Shown: in pieces, positions 52,101-58,580 of the stretch
How positions within the stretch are numbered: position 1 is the stretch's first letter
How the letters are laid out: each line of letters opens with the position of its first letter
DNA from: Callaeas wilsoni
Taxonomy: Eukaryota > Chordata > Aves > Passeriformes > Callaeidae
Direction of reading: 5' to 3'
Assembly (NCBI GenBank): GCA_013398955.1
Contig: VWPU01009579.1
Location: 1-64,000 of the forward strand
DNA length: 64,000 nucleotides
The notes under the pieces: generated by a model
Database searches by the model: none
The model's input: only the letters and a program-made list of their open reading frames with translations
Told to the model about the DNA's origin: nothing
Made by a program: the position numbers and the translations under genes

Positions 52101-52629
52101 CTCCTGTGCTTGCTATTCCAAATCTCTGTTCAATTTGGGGCATTGCTTCTGTATCTGGCTTAGTTCATCTGAGCTCTCCCCAACTTTCTTTTGTTGCCTG
52201 TCAATAGAAACCCATTGAACTATGGGCTGATACTGGTATTGCTGGTACTGCGGTGCTGATCTTGGCTGTGATTTTTATATGCTCCCATTATTTGACATTG
52301 GGAATCCCTAATTTTCCTTAATTTGAGCTGTAACCGCACGTGCCTCTGCACATCCCTCCTCCTTTTCAATTCCTGACTATGCCAGCTGGTTCGGCTGTTT
52401 CTCTGATCCTTTGTTCTTGTTGCAATGCCTAATTTTAGATTTTAAGCTCTTTGAAGTTTGGCTCTGAGAAGTCCCTGATAAACCTGTGGTGATTTTTATA
52501 CACATGGAATGTAATCAATCTTGTTTTCCTTTCAGATGGGTGATCTACAACGACCTTAGAGTCTGTGCCTCAGAACGACCTCCCAAAGACCTGGGCTACA
52601 TTTATTTTTACCACAGAATACCAAGTTAG
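6686..52629 (+). CDS. USP13: USP13 (isopeptidase T-3), ubiquitin-specific protease, complete 21-exon CDS
   Basis: USP13 is a C19-family cysteine deubiquitinase acting on ubiquitinated proteins in autophagy, ER-associated degradation and signalling; it is a paralogue of USP5. The coding exons are 6686-6838, 16462-16587, 20614-20674, 29792-29913, 30334-30476, 30682-30866, 35441-35535, 37156-37343, 38579-38650, 38914-39007, 42186-42311, 43564-43717, 45003-45177, 45551-45639, 45997-46119, 47544-47570, 48284-48427, 49389-49555, 50052-50214, 51819-51903 and 52536-52629. They sum to 2586 nt and 861 residues (human 863 as I recall), with every junction in phase. The order is an N-terminal variant zinc finger, UBP zinc finger (about 202-290), catalytic domain with nucleophile C340 in NLGNSCYL, Q-box QQDAQEFF (440-447), UBA1 (about 648-690), UBA2 (about 722-762) and His box SGHY (H821). 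The ENNANANI tract and the ending YHRIPS favour USP13 over USP5. Confidence 0.98.
8449..8542. repeat. T/G-rich low-complexity tract (TTTTTG- and GTT-like units)
   Basis: About 94 bases made almost only of T and G on the + strand, with units such as GTTGTTGTT and GTTTTTGTTTTT. The minus-strand Lys/Asn/Thr-rich open frame across it is an artefact. Confidence 0.9.
10576..10880 (-). mobile_element. CR1 LINE fragment, 3' end, antisense in USP13 intron 1
   Basis: Read on the minus strand, this is the CR1 3' region: it includes a GGAACAGGCTCCCAGGGAAG-type segment and a GTCCTGTGCAGGGC-like stretch, then ends in the characteristic GGGTCTCTTCCAACTCAGCA and CATTCTATGACTC. It is 5'-truncated like most avian CR1 copies and contains no usable reading frame. 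The 5' limit near 10880 is approximate. It belongs to the same subfamily as the copy at 33040. Confidence 0.9.
16462..16587 (+). CDS. USP13: USP13 exon 2
   Basis: Encodes residues 52-93, including [20 protein letters not shown] and the following [19 protein letters not shown]. This is part of the N-terminal variant zinc-finger region shared with USP5. The 126-base exon is phase 0 on both sides, with TTGTAG acceptor and GTGAGA donor. Confidence 0.96.
16588..20613 (+). other. USP13: USP13 intron 2 (4.0 kb)
   Basis: No recognisable transposon or gene. It holds a triplicated 9-mer (GATTCTAAT-like, 17084-17110) and an A run near 19763. It ends in a strong pyrimidine tract and a CAGAAG tandem acceptor. 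Confidence 0.75.
20614..20674 (+). CDS. USP13: USP13 exon 3
   Basis: Encodes residues 94-114, [20 protein letters not shown] plus a split Asp codon. The human counterpart reads similarly. The acceptor is CAGAAG, so the exon could start at 20614 or 20617. I chose 20614 because it keeps the Lys found in human USP13. The donor is GTATTG. Confidence 0.93.
22527..23175 (-). mobile_element. CR1 LINE fragment with reverse-transcriptase C-terminal remnant, antisense
   Basis: About 650 bases of CR1 3' end. On the minus strand a 165-codon open frame (23135-22638) matches the C-terminal part of the CR1 ORF2 polymerase: [29 protein letters not shown] and a [12 protein letters not shown] box. Upstream, the matching protein continues in another frame ([20 protein letters not shown]), so there is a frameshift near 23090-23100. 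The element is 5'-truncated. It ends at 22530-22560 in the GGTTGGAAGGGACC-type tail complement. It is a dead copy. Confidence 0.93.
25777..25846. repeat. Two-copy 35-bp tandem duplication
   Basis: 25777-25811 and 25812-25846 are identical except for one T-to-G difference (TTGCTGC and TTGCGGC). The copies are exactly adjacent, which suggests a recent slippage or unequal-exchange event inside intron 3. Confidence 0.92.
29792..29913 (+). CDS. USP13: USP13 exon 4
   Basis: Encodes residues 114-154, with [20 protein letters not shown] and then [17 protein letters not shown]. The acidic linker and the [11 protein letters not shown] motif match USP13. Acceptor TTTTCCAG, donor GTCAGT, ending in phase 0. 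Confidence 0.96.
29914..30333 (+). other. USP13: USP13 intron 4 (420 bp)
   Basis: A short intron with a TTTGTCTTCCAG acceptor. Nothing else is seen. Confidence 0.75.
30334..30476 (+). CDS. USP13: USP13 exon 5
   Basis: Encodes residues 155-202: [20 protein letters not shown], a variable acidic stretch, then [12 protein letters not shown] and a split Ser codon (AG|T). It leads directly into the UBP zinc finger. The 205-base intron 5 that follows is the shortest in the gene. Confidence 0.96.
30682..30866 (+). CDS. USP13: USP13 exon 6 (UBP zinc finger)
   Basis: Encodes residues 202-264. Candidate zinc ligands include C206 and C209 (WKCSKC), C226 (VLCGK) and H239 (NGHAMEH), consistent with a zf-UBP domain. 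Where USP5 has an Arg-Arg-Tyr pocket segment, this protein has K228-W229-F230, as in mammalian USP13. USP13's finger is known to bind the ubiquitin C terminus poorly or not at all. The exon ends GTITPDGA plus a split Asp codon before GTCAGC. Confidence 0.97.
33040..33262 (+). mobile_element. CR1 LINE fragment, 3' end, sense orientation in USP13 intron 6
   Basis: Contains GGCACTGGAACAGGCTCCCC, CTCAGGCCCATGGTGGGATT, GGCCAGGAGTTGGACTGGAT and a final GGGTCCCTTCCAACTAAGCA with TTCTATGG. This is the CR1 3' tail, 5'-truncated. Its wording matches the antisense copy in intron 1, so both appear to derive from one subfamily. Confidence 0.92.
33437..33552. repeat. Near-duplicate segment flanking a single N (probable assembly joint)
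   Basis: 33437-33483 and 33486-33552 share the opening CACTTCAGAC and the closing TTTTTTGAAACAAGTGAATT. The first copy lacks about 20 internal bases present in the second. The two are separated only by an N at 33484 and one base. A lone N with repeated flanks is typical of two contig ends that overlap but were not merged. A real tandem duplication is the alternative. Confidence 0.8.
35441..35535 (+). CDS. USP13: USP13 exon 7
   Basis: Encodes residues 264-295: [20 protein letters not shown] and [12 protein letters not shown]. This is the C-terminal part of the UBP zinc-finger unit. The acceptor is TTTTGTAG and the donor GTAGGA, phase 0. Confidence 0.95.
35536..37155 (+). other. USP13: USP13 intron 7
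   Basis: Contains a T/G-rich low-complexity tract at 36217-36281 similar in style to that in intron 1. No gene is seen. Confidence 0.75.
37156..37343 (+). CDS. USP13: USP13 exon 8 (Cys box, catalytic C340)
   Basis: Encodes residues 296-358. It contains [20 protein letters not shown], the Cys box of USP proteases. C340 is the nucleophile (equivalent to human C345), and N335 and N338 shape the oxyanion region. [10 protein letters not shown] follows, with the last Ala codon split before GTAAGT. Confidence 0.98.
37344..38578 (+). other. USP13: USP13 intron 8
   Basis: Unique-looking intron with no recognisable repeat or gene. The open frames at 37413-37785 and 38043-38511 lack similarity and consistent splice signals. 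Confidence 0.7.
38579..38650 (+). CDS. USP13: USP13 exon 9
   Basis: Encodes residues 358-382: [20 protein letters not shown] and NTQM. It is a 72-base exon, phase 2 on both sides, with a GTAAGT donor. The sequence is essentially the mammalian USP13 sequence. Confidence 0.96.
38914..39007 (+). CDS. USP13: USP13 exon 10
   Basis: Encodes residues 382-413: [20 protein letters not shown] and [11 protein letters not shown]. It follows a TTCCTTACAG acceptor, and the 263-base intron 9 separates it from exon 9. The donor is GTATTT. Confidence 0.96.
39008..42185 (+). other. USP13: USP13 intron 10 (3.2 kb)
   Basis: Contains a poly-T/pyrimidine tract at about 40730-40757 and a perfect 10-bp hairpin at 41835-41858 (arms TTTGATATTG and CAATATCAAA, loop AAAG). 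No transposon or gene is recognised. Confidence 0.75.
41835..41858. repeat. Perfect 10-bp inverted repeat with 4-base loop
   Basis: Arms 41835-41844 and 41849-41858 are exact reverse complements. At 24 bases it is too short for a microRNA precursor and AT-rich enough to occur by chance. Confidence 0.75.
42186..42311 (+). CDS. USP13: USP13 exon 11 (QQDAQEFF motif)
   Basis: Encodes residues 414-455: [34 protein letters not shown] and [16 protein letters not shown] (440-447) is the Q-box typical of USP catalytic domains. The exon is 126 bases, phase 0 on both sides. Confidence 0.97.
42312..43563 (+). other. USP13: USP13 intron 11
   Basis: No recognisable repeat or gene. It ends in an ACTCCTTTCAG acceptor. 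Confidence 0.7.
43564..43717 (+). CDS. USP13: USP13 exon 12
   Basis: Encodes residues 456-507: [40 protein letters not shown] and [10 protein letters not shown], then a split Asp codon before GTAAAG. The Cys pair in QCCQ is shared with the mammalian protein. Confidence 0.96.
43718..45002 (+). other. USP13: USP13 intron 12
   Basis: A-rich stretch near 43838-43920, otherwise unremarkable. The open frame continuing past exon 12 to 43906 is intron read-through. Confidence 0.7.
45003..45177 (+). CDS. USP13: USP13 exon 13
   Basis: Encodes residues 507-565: [40 protein letters not shown] and [17 protein letters not shown]. The acceptor is TTTCTCAG and the donor GTAAGT. This part is nearly invariant in vertebrate USP13. 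Confidence 0.97.
45551..45639 (+). CDS. USP13: USP13 exon 14
   Basis: Encodes residues 565-595: [20 protein letters not shown] and GLDWIPKKL, ending one base into the next codon before GTATGT. Introns 13 (373 bp) and 14 (357 bp) on either side are short and featureless. Confidence 0.96.
45997..46119 (+). CDS. USP13: USP13 exon 15
   Basis: Encodes residues 595-636: [40 protein letters not shown] and K. This is the linker between the first catalytic half and the inserted UBA pair. Donor GTATTT. Confidence 0.96.
46120..47543 (+). other. USP13: USP13 intron 15
   Basis: Holds a short CR1 3' end (46322-46465). An 8-bp GC-rich hairpin (CATGGGCT/AGCCCATG) lies near 46670. No gene is seen. Confidence 0.75.
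46322..46465 (-). mobile_element. CR1 LINE 3' end fragment, antisense in USP13 intron 15
   Basis: Reads ATAGAATCACAGACTGGTTT, GGGTTGGAAAGATCTTAAAG, ATCATCTAGTTCTAACCCCC and TTGCCATGGGTAGGGACACC. This is the reverse complement of the CR1 tail of a different subfamily from the intron 1 and intron 6 copies. The 5' limit is approximate. Confidence 0.9.
47544..47570 (+). CDS. USP13: USP13 exon 16 (27-nt microexon)
   Basis: A nine-codon microexon (residues 636-645, DRMTNHFVE plus split codons) between a TTTTCAG acceptor and a GTACGT donor. Its length and phase agree with both neighbours and with the human exon structure that I infer from the protein. It is the least conserved piece of the gene: human has DRLMNQLID here as I recall. 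Residue identity is low, but the frame join into LDIDESSVM supports the call. Confidence 0.85.
47571..48283 (+). other. USP13: USP13 intron 16
   Basis: No recognisable feature apart from splice signals. The acceptor (TCTTGTTAG) is preceded by a mixed pyrimidine tract. Confidence 0.7.
48284..48427 (+). CDS. USP13: USP13 exon 17 (UBA1)
   Basis: Encodes residues 645-693, [20 protein letters not shown] and [20 protein letters not shown] then IAHMEEP. The MGF loop and the three-helix pattern identify the first ubiquitin-associated domain. In USP13 the UBA pair, rather than the UBP finger, provides most ubiquitin binding. Donor GTCAGT. Confidence 0.97.
48428..49388 (+). other. USP13: USP13 intron 17
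   Basis: No repeat or gene recognised. It includes GTTTGTTTGTG-type simple sequence just before the acceptor. Confidence 0.7.
49389..49555 (+). CDS. USP13: USP13 exon 18 (linker and start of UBA2)
   Basis: Encodes residues 693-748: [20 protein letters not shown], then [20 protein letters not shown] and [10 protein letters not shown]. The Gly/Ala/Ser-rich linker between the UBA domains is variable, while the MGF loop of UBA2 is intact. The donor GTGAGT is phase 0. Confidence 0.97.
50052..50214 (+). CDS. USP13: USP13 exon 19 (end of UBA2, Asn-rich linker)
   Basis: Encodes residues 749-803: [20 protein letters not shown] completes UBA2, followed by an acidic tract, [11 protein letters not shown] and [17 protein letters not shown] is diagnostic of USP13 against USP5. 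Intron 18 before it is 496 bases and featureless. Confidence 0.96.
50215..51818 (+). other. USP13: USP13 intron 19
   Basis: No recognisable repeat or gene. A short A run lies near 50950. The acceptor TTAAAACAG has a weak pyrimidine tract compared with other introns in the gene. Confidence 0.7.
51819..51903 (+). CDS. USP13: USP13 exon 20 (His box, catalytic H821)
   Basis: Encodes residues 803-831: [20 protein letters not shown] and CHLRKEG with a split Arg codon. SGHY carries the general-base His at 821. The mammalian sequence has AF where GF stands here, an easily tolerated change. Donor GTGAGT. Confidence 0.97.
52536..52629 (+). CDS. USP13: USP13 exon 21 (terminal coding exon)
   Basis: Encodes residues 831-861: [20 protein letters not shown] and [10 protein letters not shown] before TAG. 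It carries the third catalytic-box region (YND, N836/D837). The 632-base intron 20 before it contains nothing recognisable. Confidence 0.97.
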
Positions 52630-55600
52630 GCCTCAAATCTATCACCTGGCCTTAAGAAGCCATAAGCCTTTTTAACCTGCCCAAAAAAAGCGTACAATTA
52701 AAATCTAAAACCAACAAAAGACCCCTTAACCCTTGGACTGCCAAAAAGCAAAGGAAAACATGGGATGTTTATAGTGTATTTAAAAACAATCATTTGATGC
52801 CGCCTTAAGTGTTAGACGGAAGATTTCTATTAGGTGCTGTATAGGACATTGTTTTAAATTTCTACACCTTACAGGCCATGTTGTTTTCTGGTGGAGTTTG
52901 CAGCTAGTGTGTGGAGAATATGGAAGCTTCAGTGTTGAGCAAAAACAGCCCAGTTCAGCCCAGCTCCTGCCTGTTCTGTCCATGCATCCTTTGAAGACCA
53001 CGAACAAATATTGGTGTCTTTGGTAACCGGGAGCCGGTGTTTTCATCCAGAGTCCAGACCACTTGGAGAAATCATTTGAAGCGGGGGCGGGGGTGTGAGT
53101 GTGGCTGTTCTTCAAAGCAGAATGTCTTATTTCAGAGGTTATTTTCAGTGCAGTGAGAAAAGTCAGCTGAAGTTATATCTGTTGGAATTCAGTGGTACAG
53201 TATCTTGATTTGACTTTTCCATGCATAAGCCTAAGAGACTAATGGAGACAGGAGCAATCTCCTGTCAGTGCCCTGTACATTCTTTTGCCAAAGAGAAATT
53301 TTATTTTTGCAGACATAGGTTTCTTTATCTTCACTTGAATGTTCATTTTGTAAGGTCTTCCAAAAGATTCAGGATTACAGATGGCTAAAAGCAGACTTTC
53401 TGACTGCGAAATTAAATGCACACCCTCAGGAAAGGCAAGACTGTTATTTAAATTTTGTTTTCTTACGGAGGGGGTAAAGAAGGGTTTAATATCCCATTAT
53501 ATTTATGTCAGGGAAATTTGTATCTAGACCACTCATATTCCATCTGAAATCAACTCCCTGACAGAATACTCACAGTGCAATCCTGCTTTCTGCTAAAGAT
53601 TGCTTAAATATTGACTTTCATACCTGAATGGGGGAAATTGCTTAGTAAGTTTGCTGATTTATTGATTTAGCCCTCTCTCCCTCCCTTAAAAAACCAAAAC
53701 AACAACAACAACCAACAAGAACAAAAAACAAACAACAAAAAGCTCCCTTGAACTGACATTTTCGCTTTCTTTAAACTTGCAAATGCACCAATAATCTGAT
53801 CTCTTCAACAGACACCTTCTAAAAGGAGTTTGATATCTCTGGCAGGGATGATGGGGTGGGTAAGCAGGGGCTGGCCTTTCCTGTCTTTTTTTTTCTTTTT
53901 TGTGTTACTTAAGTGTTTTTCACAGAATACATACGTGGGTTTTAAAATTATATTTGAAATCACTCATTCTAGAAAAATTACAATGGTGAGTGCAAAACCT
54001 TTCATGATTCTGGAAAAAGAACAAACCCAAAGGTTCACAGTGTTGGACACTGCTCAGAGCCTGTTGCTGGAGTTGCCTTGTACAGTGTTACCAAGCCCTT
54101 AAAATAAATTGCAGCAGTCAAAAAAAAAACCAGCAAAAACCAACATTTTTTGCCGAGTGCAAGAGAGCCAGAGAGGTGTCATTATATTTTCTCTGCTGTT
54201 AGTGCCTGCAAGGTCAATAGCAAAATTCAGGCAGCTACACACTACAGAAGAGAACCCAGAGGAAACATCTGGTTATGAGAAGGGCATTTTAGTTTTTGCA
54301 GTGTCTGGGGAAAAATAATTCTCCCTCTCATCATAAAGCCTCACACAGAGCCAAAATCCACTGTTGATATTTTAATCGGGTTTTGCTCTTAAAAGATTGC
54401 AAGAGAAATTCCGGTGCAATAATTCTGTAGCGTGTAAAGGTGTCTAATTGCTGGGAAAGCTCCCTGCACTCAGAGCTCTTATGGACACATTAGTGCAGTG
54501 TCCTAGCACATTAATGAGTGGCCCCTGTGAGATTCAGCTGCCTTGTACTTATTGAGCCACCAGTTATGGATGAAATAAAAGCTGCCAGTAATTTCTTTCC
54601 TTCTTCCAGATTTTGGATATTTGAGGACTTCACCAGAAAGTGGCAGGTTTGAAAATGGGATCAGCAAATTATGCAGTGATACATCTTCTATTTAAAGTGA
54701 AAGAGCAAAACTTCTGTATAGCTGTGTTTTTTTTCATTCTGGCAGTAGAAAAAGGAGAAAAGGCCTTTTTTTCCCCTTCCTTTAATTTTCAATTTTTTTT
54801 TTTAAATTCCCAAGTATATTCCAAGGGAGTTCAACACAACAGCTAACCTCTTGCCTCATGAACTTAAAGGGCTATTTAAAAACTACCAAGACATGGTGGC
54901 TGCTGCCTCTTTATTTAGAAATGTTGGGTAAATAAAGGCCAACAGAGTAACTCCCATGTTCATTACTCAACTGGAAGCATGGCTGGTCTTGTAGGATCAA
55001 TGATGGAGCTGGAATCTTGCAAACTATTTGGTGCATCCCAGAACTGTGATGGCTGTGGAGCTGCCAGGTCTCAGGAGGCACACTTTGGAAGGTGATAAAC
55101 TGGAAATGGTGGTTGAAAGGGGAGGGCCCTTGGCTGGCTGTGGTAAGGAAATTGTAGCAGCTCAGATCCTGGAGTTCTTTTCAGTTCACCACTTTTGTGT
55201 TTTGCCTGCCCGAACCAAAGTTAGTCAGGAGTGCAGGGAGCAGTTTAGGGGAAAGGATTACAGGTTTTCTAAAATTTAGCTTTTAAAAACATGTTAGAAG
55301 TTCTTCAGTTCTCAGGTGCTTGAGGAATTACTTTATTCTCTCCCAAAACAGTGGCCTCCCTCCTTTTCTCAAGTGGCTGGTTAAGTCATCTCCCTTTTGT
55401 GATGGGTTTTGTGTGAAGAACGTCATGAACCTGGAGGAGTAGGATGTAAACTCCTGACTCCTCAGCCTGATGTGGGGGAAAGGAGTTTTGGTGTGTTTTG
55501 GGTTTTTTTAAACGCCAGCATTGCAGAAGCCCCACTCAAACAGGCTGTGCTGAAGAGATGACTGACCTACCAGGCTGTGCGTGCCGCCATCTGAATGGGC

Positions 55601-58580
55601 TGAATCGTGCCAGGCCAGGTCTCAGGGCACAGCCTGGGCACACTCCCTGTGTCTGGCTGCTGGAGGAGCTGCTGGGCACTCGGTGAGCTGGGAGCTTCTT
55701 GAGAAAAAAGAATGGAGGAAGAAAGATCACTGTGAGCTGTCCGAGACAATCTAACCTGAGAATCATGGCAAGCCAGGACCTGGCAGTAAATAATGCTCTT
55801 ATTTCTCAGACTTATTTCTACTTTTTGTGTGATACGTTTAGATTAGGAGATAGGAAGGAAGAAAAACTCAGCATTTCCTTGATGTCCTCTTCTCTCATTC
55901 CTAGCAGCGTGCTGGATCCAGTAGACTCCTCATTCTGAGTCACAGTCTCGAGTCTCCAAAACACCCGTAGATACAAACTCCTATTTAATCTTCCTAGCTA
56001 AAATATAATTAGGATAAAAAATTAATCAGAGCTGTGGTTTTAAAACAAATGTAGATGTTTCTGAACTCCAGTCACTTGTAACTGTGCTGAGTTCAGTGCC
56101 ATTACCTCTGACTGACTTTGGTGTAAGTGAAACCAACATCCGCGCAGCTCTTTGATTCAGGCAGCCTCCACTAGGTCACAGAACACATTCAGAATGTGAA
56201 TGCATCCAGATTTGATTTCTTTAGAAACCTGTCCAATTGATTCCTTTTGTTCTCTATCCTGGCAGCAGCTGTCTTTATCCTCTTTGCTGTTTTCATGCAT
56301 TGGAAGTCTATGCAAAATATGTAACTGGACATTTTACTGTTTTCCCCGTCACCCTTCCTACCTTAATGGCTGAGATTTGTGTCTGATTTCTACTCACTCT
56401 TCAGTGGTTTTACTGTTGTATCCTGGAAGTGTCTGTCCTGGTTTACTTTGCACCATTCAGAGTTGTTTGCTTGAAGCACTGTTAACTTTCTGGAGAGTAT
56501 TTGTCTGAGATGAGAAAGGCTGTGAGTGACATTGTTGCAACTGTTTTAAATTAAAAAGAAATATTCTCACATCTCTTGACTGTGTGGATTCTTGCTTCTT
56601 TATTCCTGTCTGAACTGAAGAGGAATAGACAGAATGTGTTTTGATGCTGCCTCTCACTCTTTGTGGTCACGTTTGGTGTTTTACTTTAAAAAACCCCTGC
56701 ATAGGGAACACAGAGGTTTGTGGGAGTCTTGATTACTTGTGACTCCTGGCATTTCTGTGGATTTAAAATAAGAAAAAGTAAAATCCCCGAGCCCCGAGTG
56801 GATATACAACATGGCAAAAAATATAAGACAGGTTTTAACTTAGATCGATTTGTTTATTTTTAACTTTTAGGGCTGTTGATGTTCTTTGATCAGAAGAGTT
56901 GGCAACGTTTGTGTGGAATAGTGCTGTCATTTCACCCCAAATTTTTGCTTTATCATGGTCTTTAATTCCTCATACTCAGAAATTTCTTCTGCTGCTCAGT
57001 ATAGGAGAAGTCTGTTTTCCTCATGTGTGAGGTCTTTACATAGAAATGTGACTGTTGGGACTCTGGCAGATGCAAGAATAGGCTGAAAAAGAAGACTGAG
57101 GGGTGACAGCTTGTTATAGGATCATGGGACCAGCAGCTGAAGGAGAGGTAAGAGGAAAACCTGCTGGGCTCAGTGACACTTCTTGACATAGAAGTAGAGG
57201 ACATGTGATGTGTTGAATGATAAGAAATGGAGAGATGGTTCAGCTTCTGAAGTCTAAACTTAATGATCTGGTTTGGTTTCTCTTCTATCACAGATGTCCT
57301 TGGTGACCATGGCAACTCAAGCCACACTGTTCACACCACTTGTGGCAACTGGAAGAGGTGGGAGAGTGGCTCCCTGTACAAGCTAACGAGCTCTGTTCAG
57401 AATTTCCAGGAATTTCCTGTATAGGATTTGTGCCTGCTAGCTTTTGCAGACTGTTTGTGGGAGGCAGCATTGGATAACTGACAAGTTGCCACCCTCTGCT
57501 CCCCCTCACTGGAGTGGGAAGTAGCACCTTTGTGTCCCTCAGGTGCAGTACGAGCTTAACCCGAATAAGGGAAGCCGTGGTGGAAGACAAATGCCATAAA
57601 ATTGTTGAAAACAATTACTGCATGACTGACAGCTGTTTGCAGTGGGTGATTATGTTTTCAGGTGTCTTTACCAGAGATTTTTGAGCAGTTTTGTGTGTGG
57701 ATTTGGTACTGATGCTTTTCTCCCGCTGTCTTTGGCTTTAGGACAACAGTGCCATGTTCCTGATCTGGGATCCCTATGGAGCACATAACTAAAGGATTTT
57801 CCTGCTGCTGCTTTGTCAGTGCATTTGGGCAAAAAGAACTAAACTAGCCTTAACATCTCCCAGCAAAACACACCAGTGTCAAGAGCCCACAATTAATTTC
57901 ATCCTAATCTAAGGGTTAGTGTGGTTTTTGTGTCTGTTCCCTTTTGCTCCTTGGTGGAAGGTTCTGGTTAAAGGCATGGGCAGACAGCTGGTTTTTCTGA
58001 CACAGCTTTCCTTCTGCAGCAAACCATGGCTGTGTCTTCTGCTTGTTTTTCTGGAGCAGCCCACATGGTCATGCAGAGAGTCCTGCTTTTTCCATAGCCC
58101 TGTGCTGTCACTGTCACAGCCCCTCACTGGCTGCCTGCTTTTCTGTCCACAGCAGCACACAGGAATTTTTATCCCTCGTGTCTGTGCTTATGTTGGTGTC
58201 TCGCAGCAAAAACACAGAGTAAGAATGACATCATCCTTAGCACTTTCACCTCATCCCATGAAGGACAGAACTCAAAACCCCTGAGAGCCAGCTCCTACAG
58301 TGGTATATGGGAAATTGCTTGAGTAGTGATTTCAGATACTGCACATTGGCTTTGGTTTTCATAAAGGTTGGTTTGTGATATTATTACTTCTGTTTTAATT
58401 ATTGCATGGTCTTCAGGAAAAATGCTTATCTACTTTTTTCCCTCATATGGGAAAAATTTTCCACATTTTCCTCATATGGGCTGTATGTGCAGAACCCTTT
58501 GGGCCAGGCCTCAGCTGGTATAAATTCCAGTTGTGCGTATAATTGATCAACATGACAAAATAAAAATCAATTCTAAAAAT
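52630..58580 (+). other. USP13: Probable USP13 3' UTR and downstream sequence
   Basis: No coding exon is visible after the stop. Poly(A) signals on the + strand occur at 54103-54108, 54574-54579, 54931-54936 and 58559-58564. An A-rich (CAA)n-like tract lies at 53688-53741 and an A run at 54120-54129, which could cause internal priming. Mammalian USP13 has a long 3' UTR, so the message may extend several kb, but sequence alone does not decide which site is used. Confidence 0.5.
53688..53741. repeat. A-rich (AAC/AACA)n low-complexity tract
   Basis: About 54 bases of ACAACAACA and AAACAAACA-type sequence in the presumed USP13 3' UTR. Confidence 0.9.
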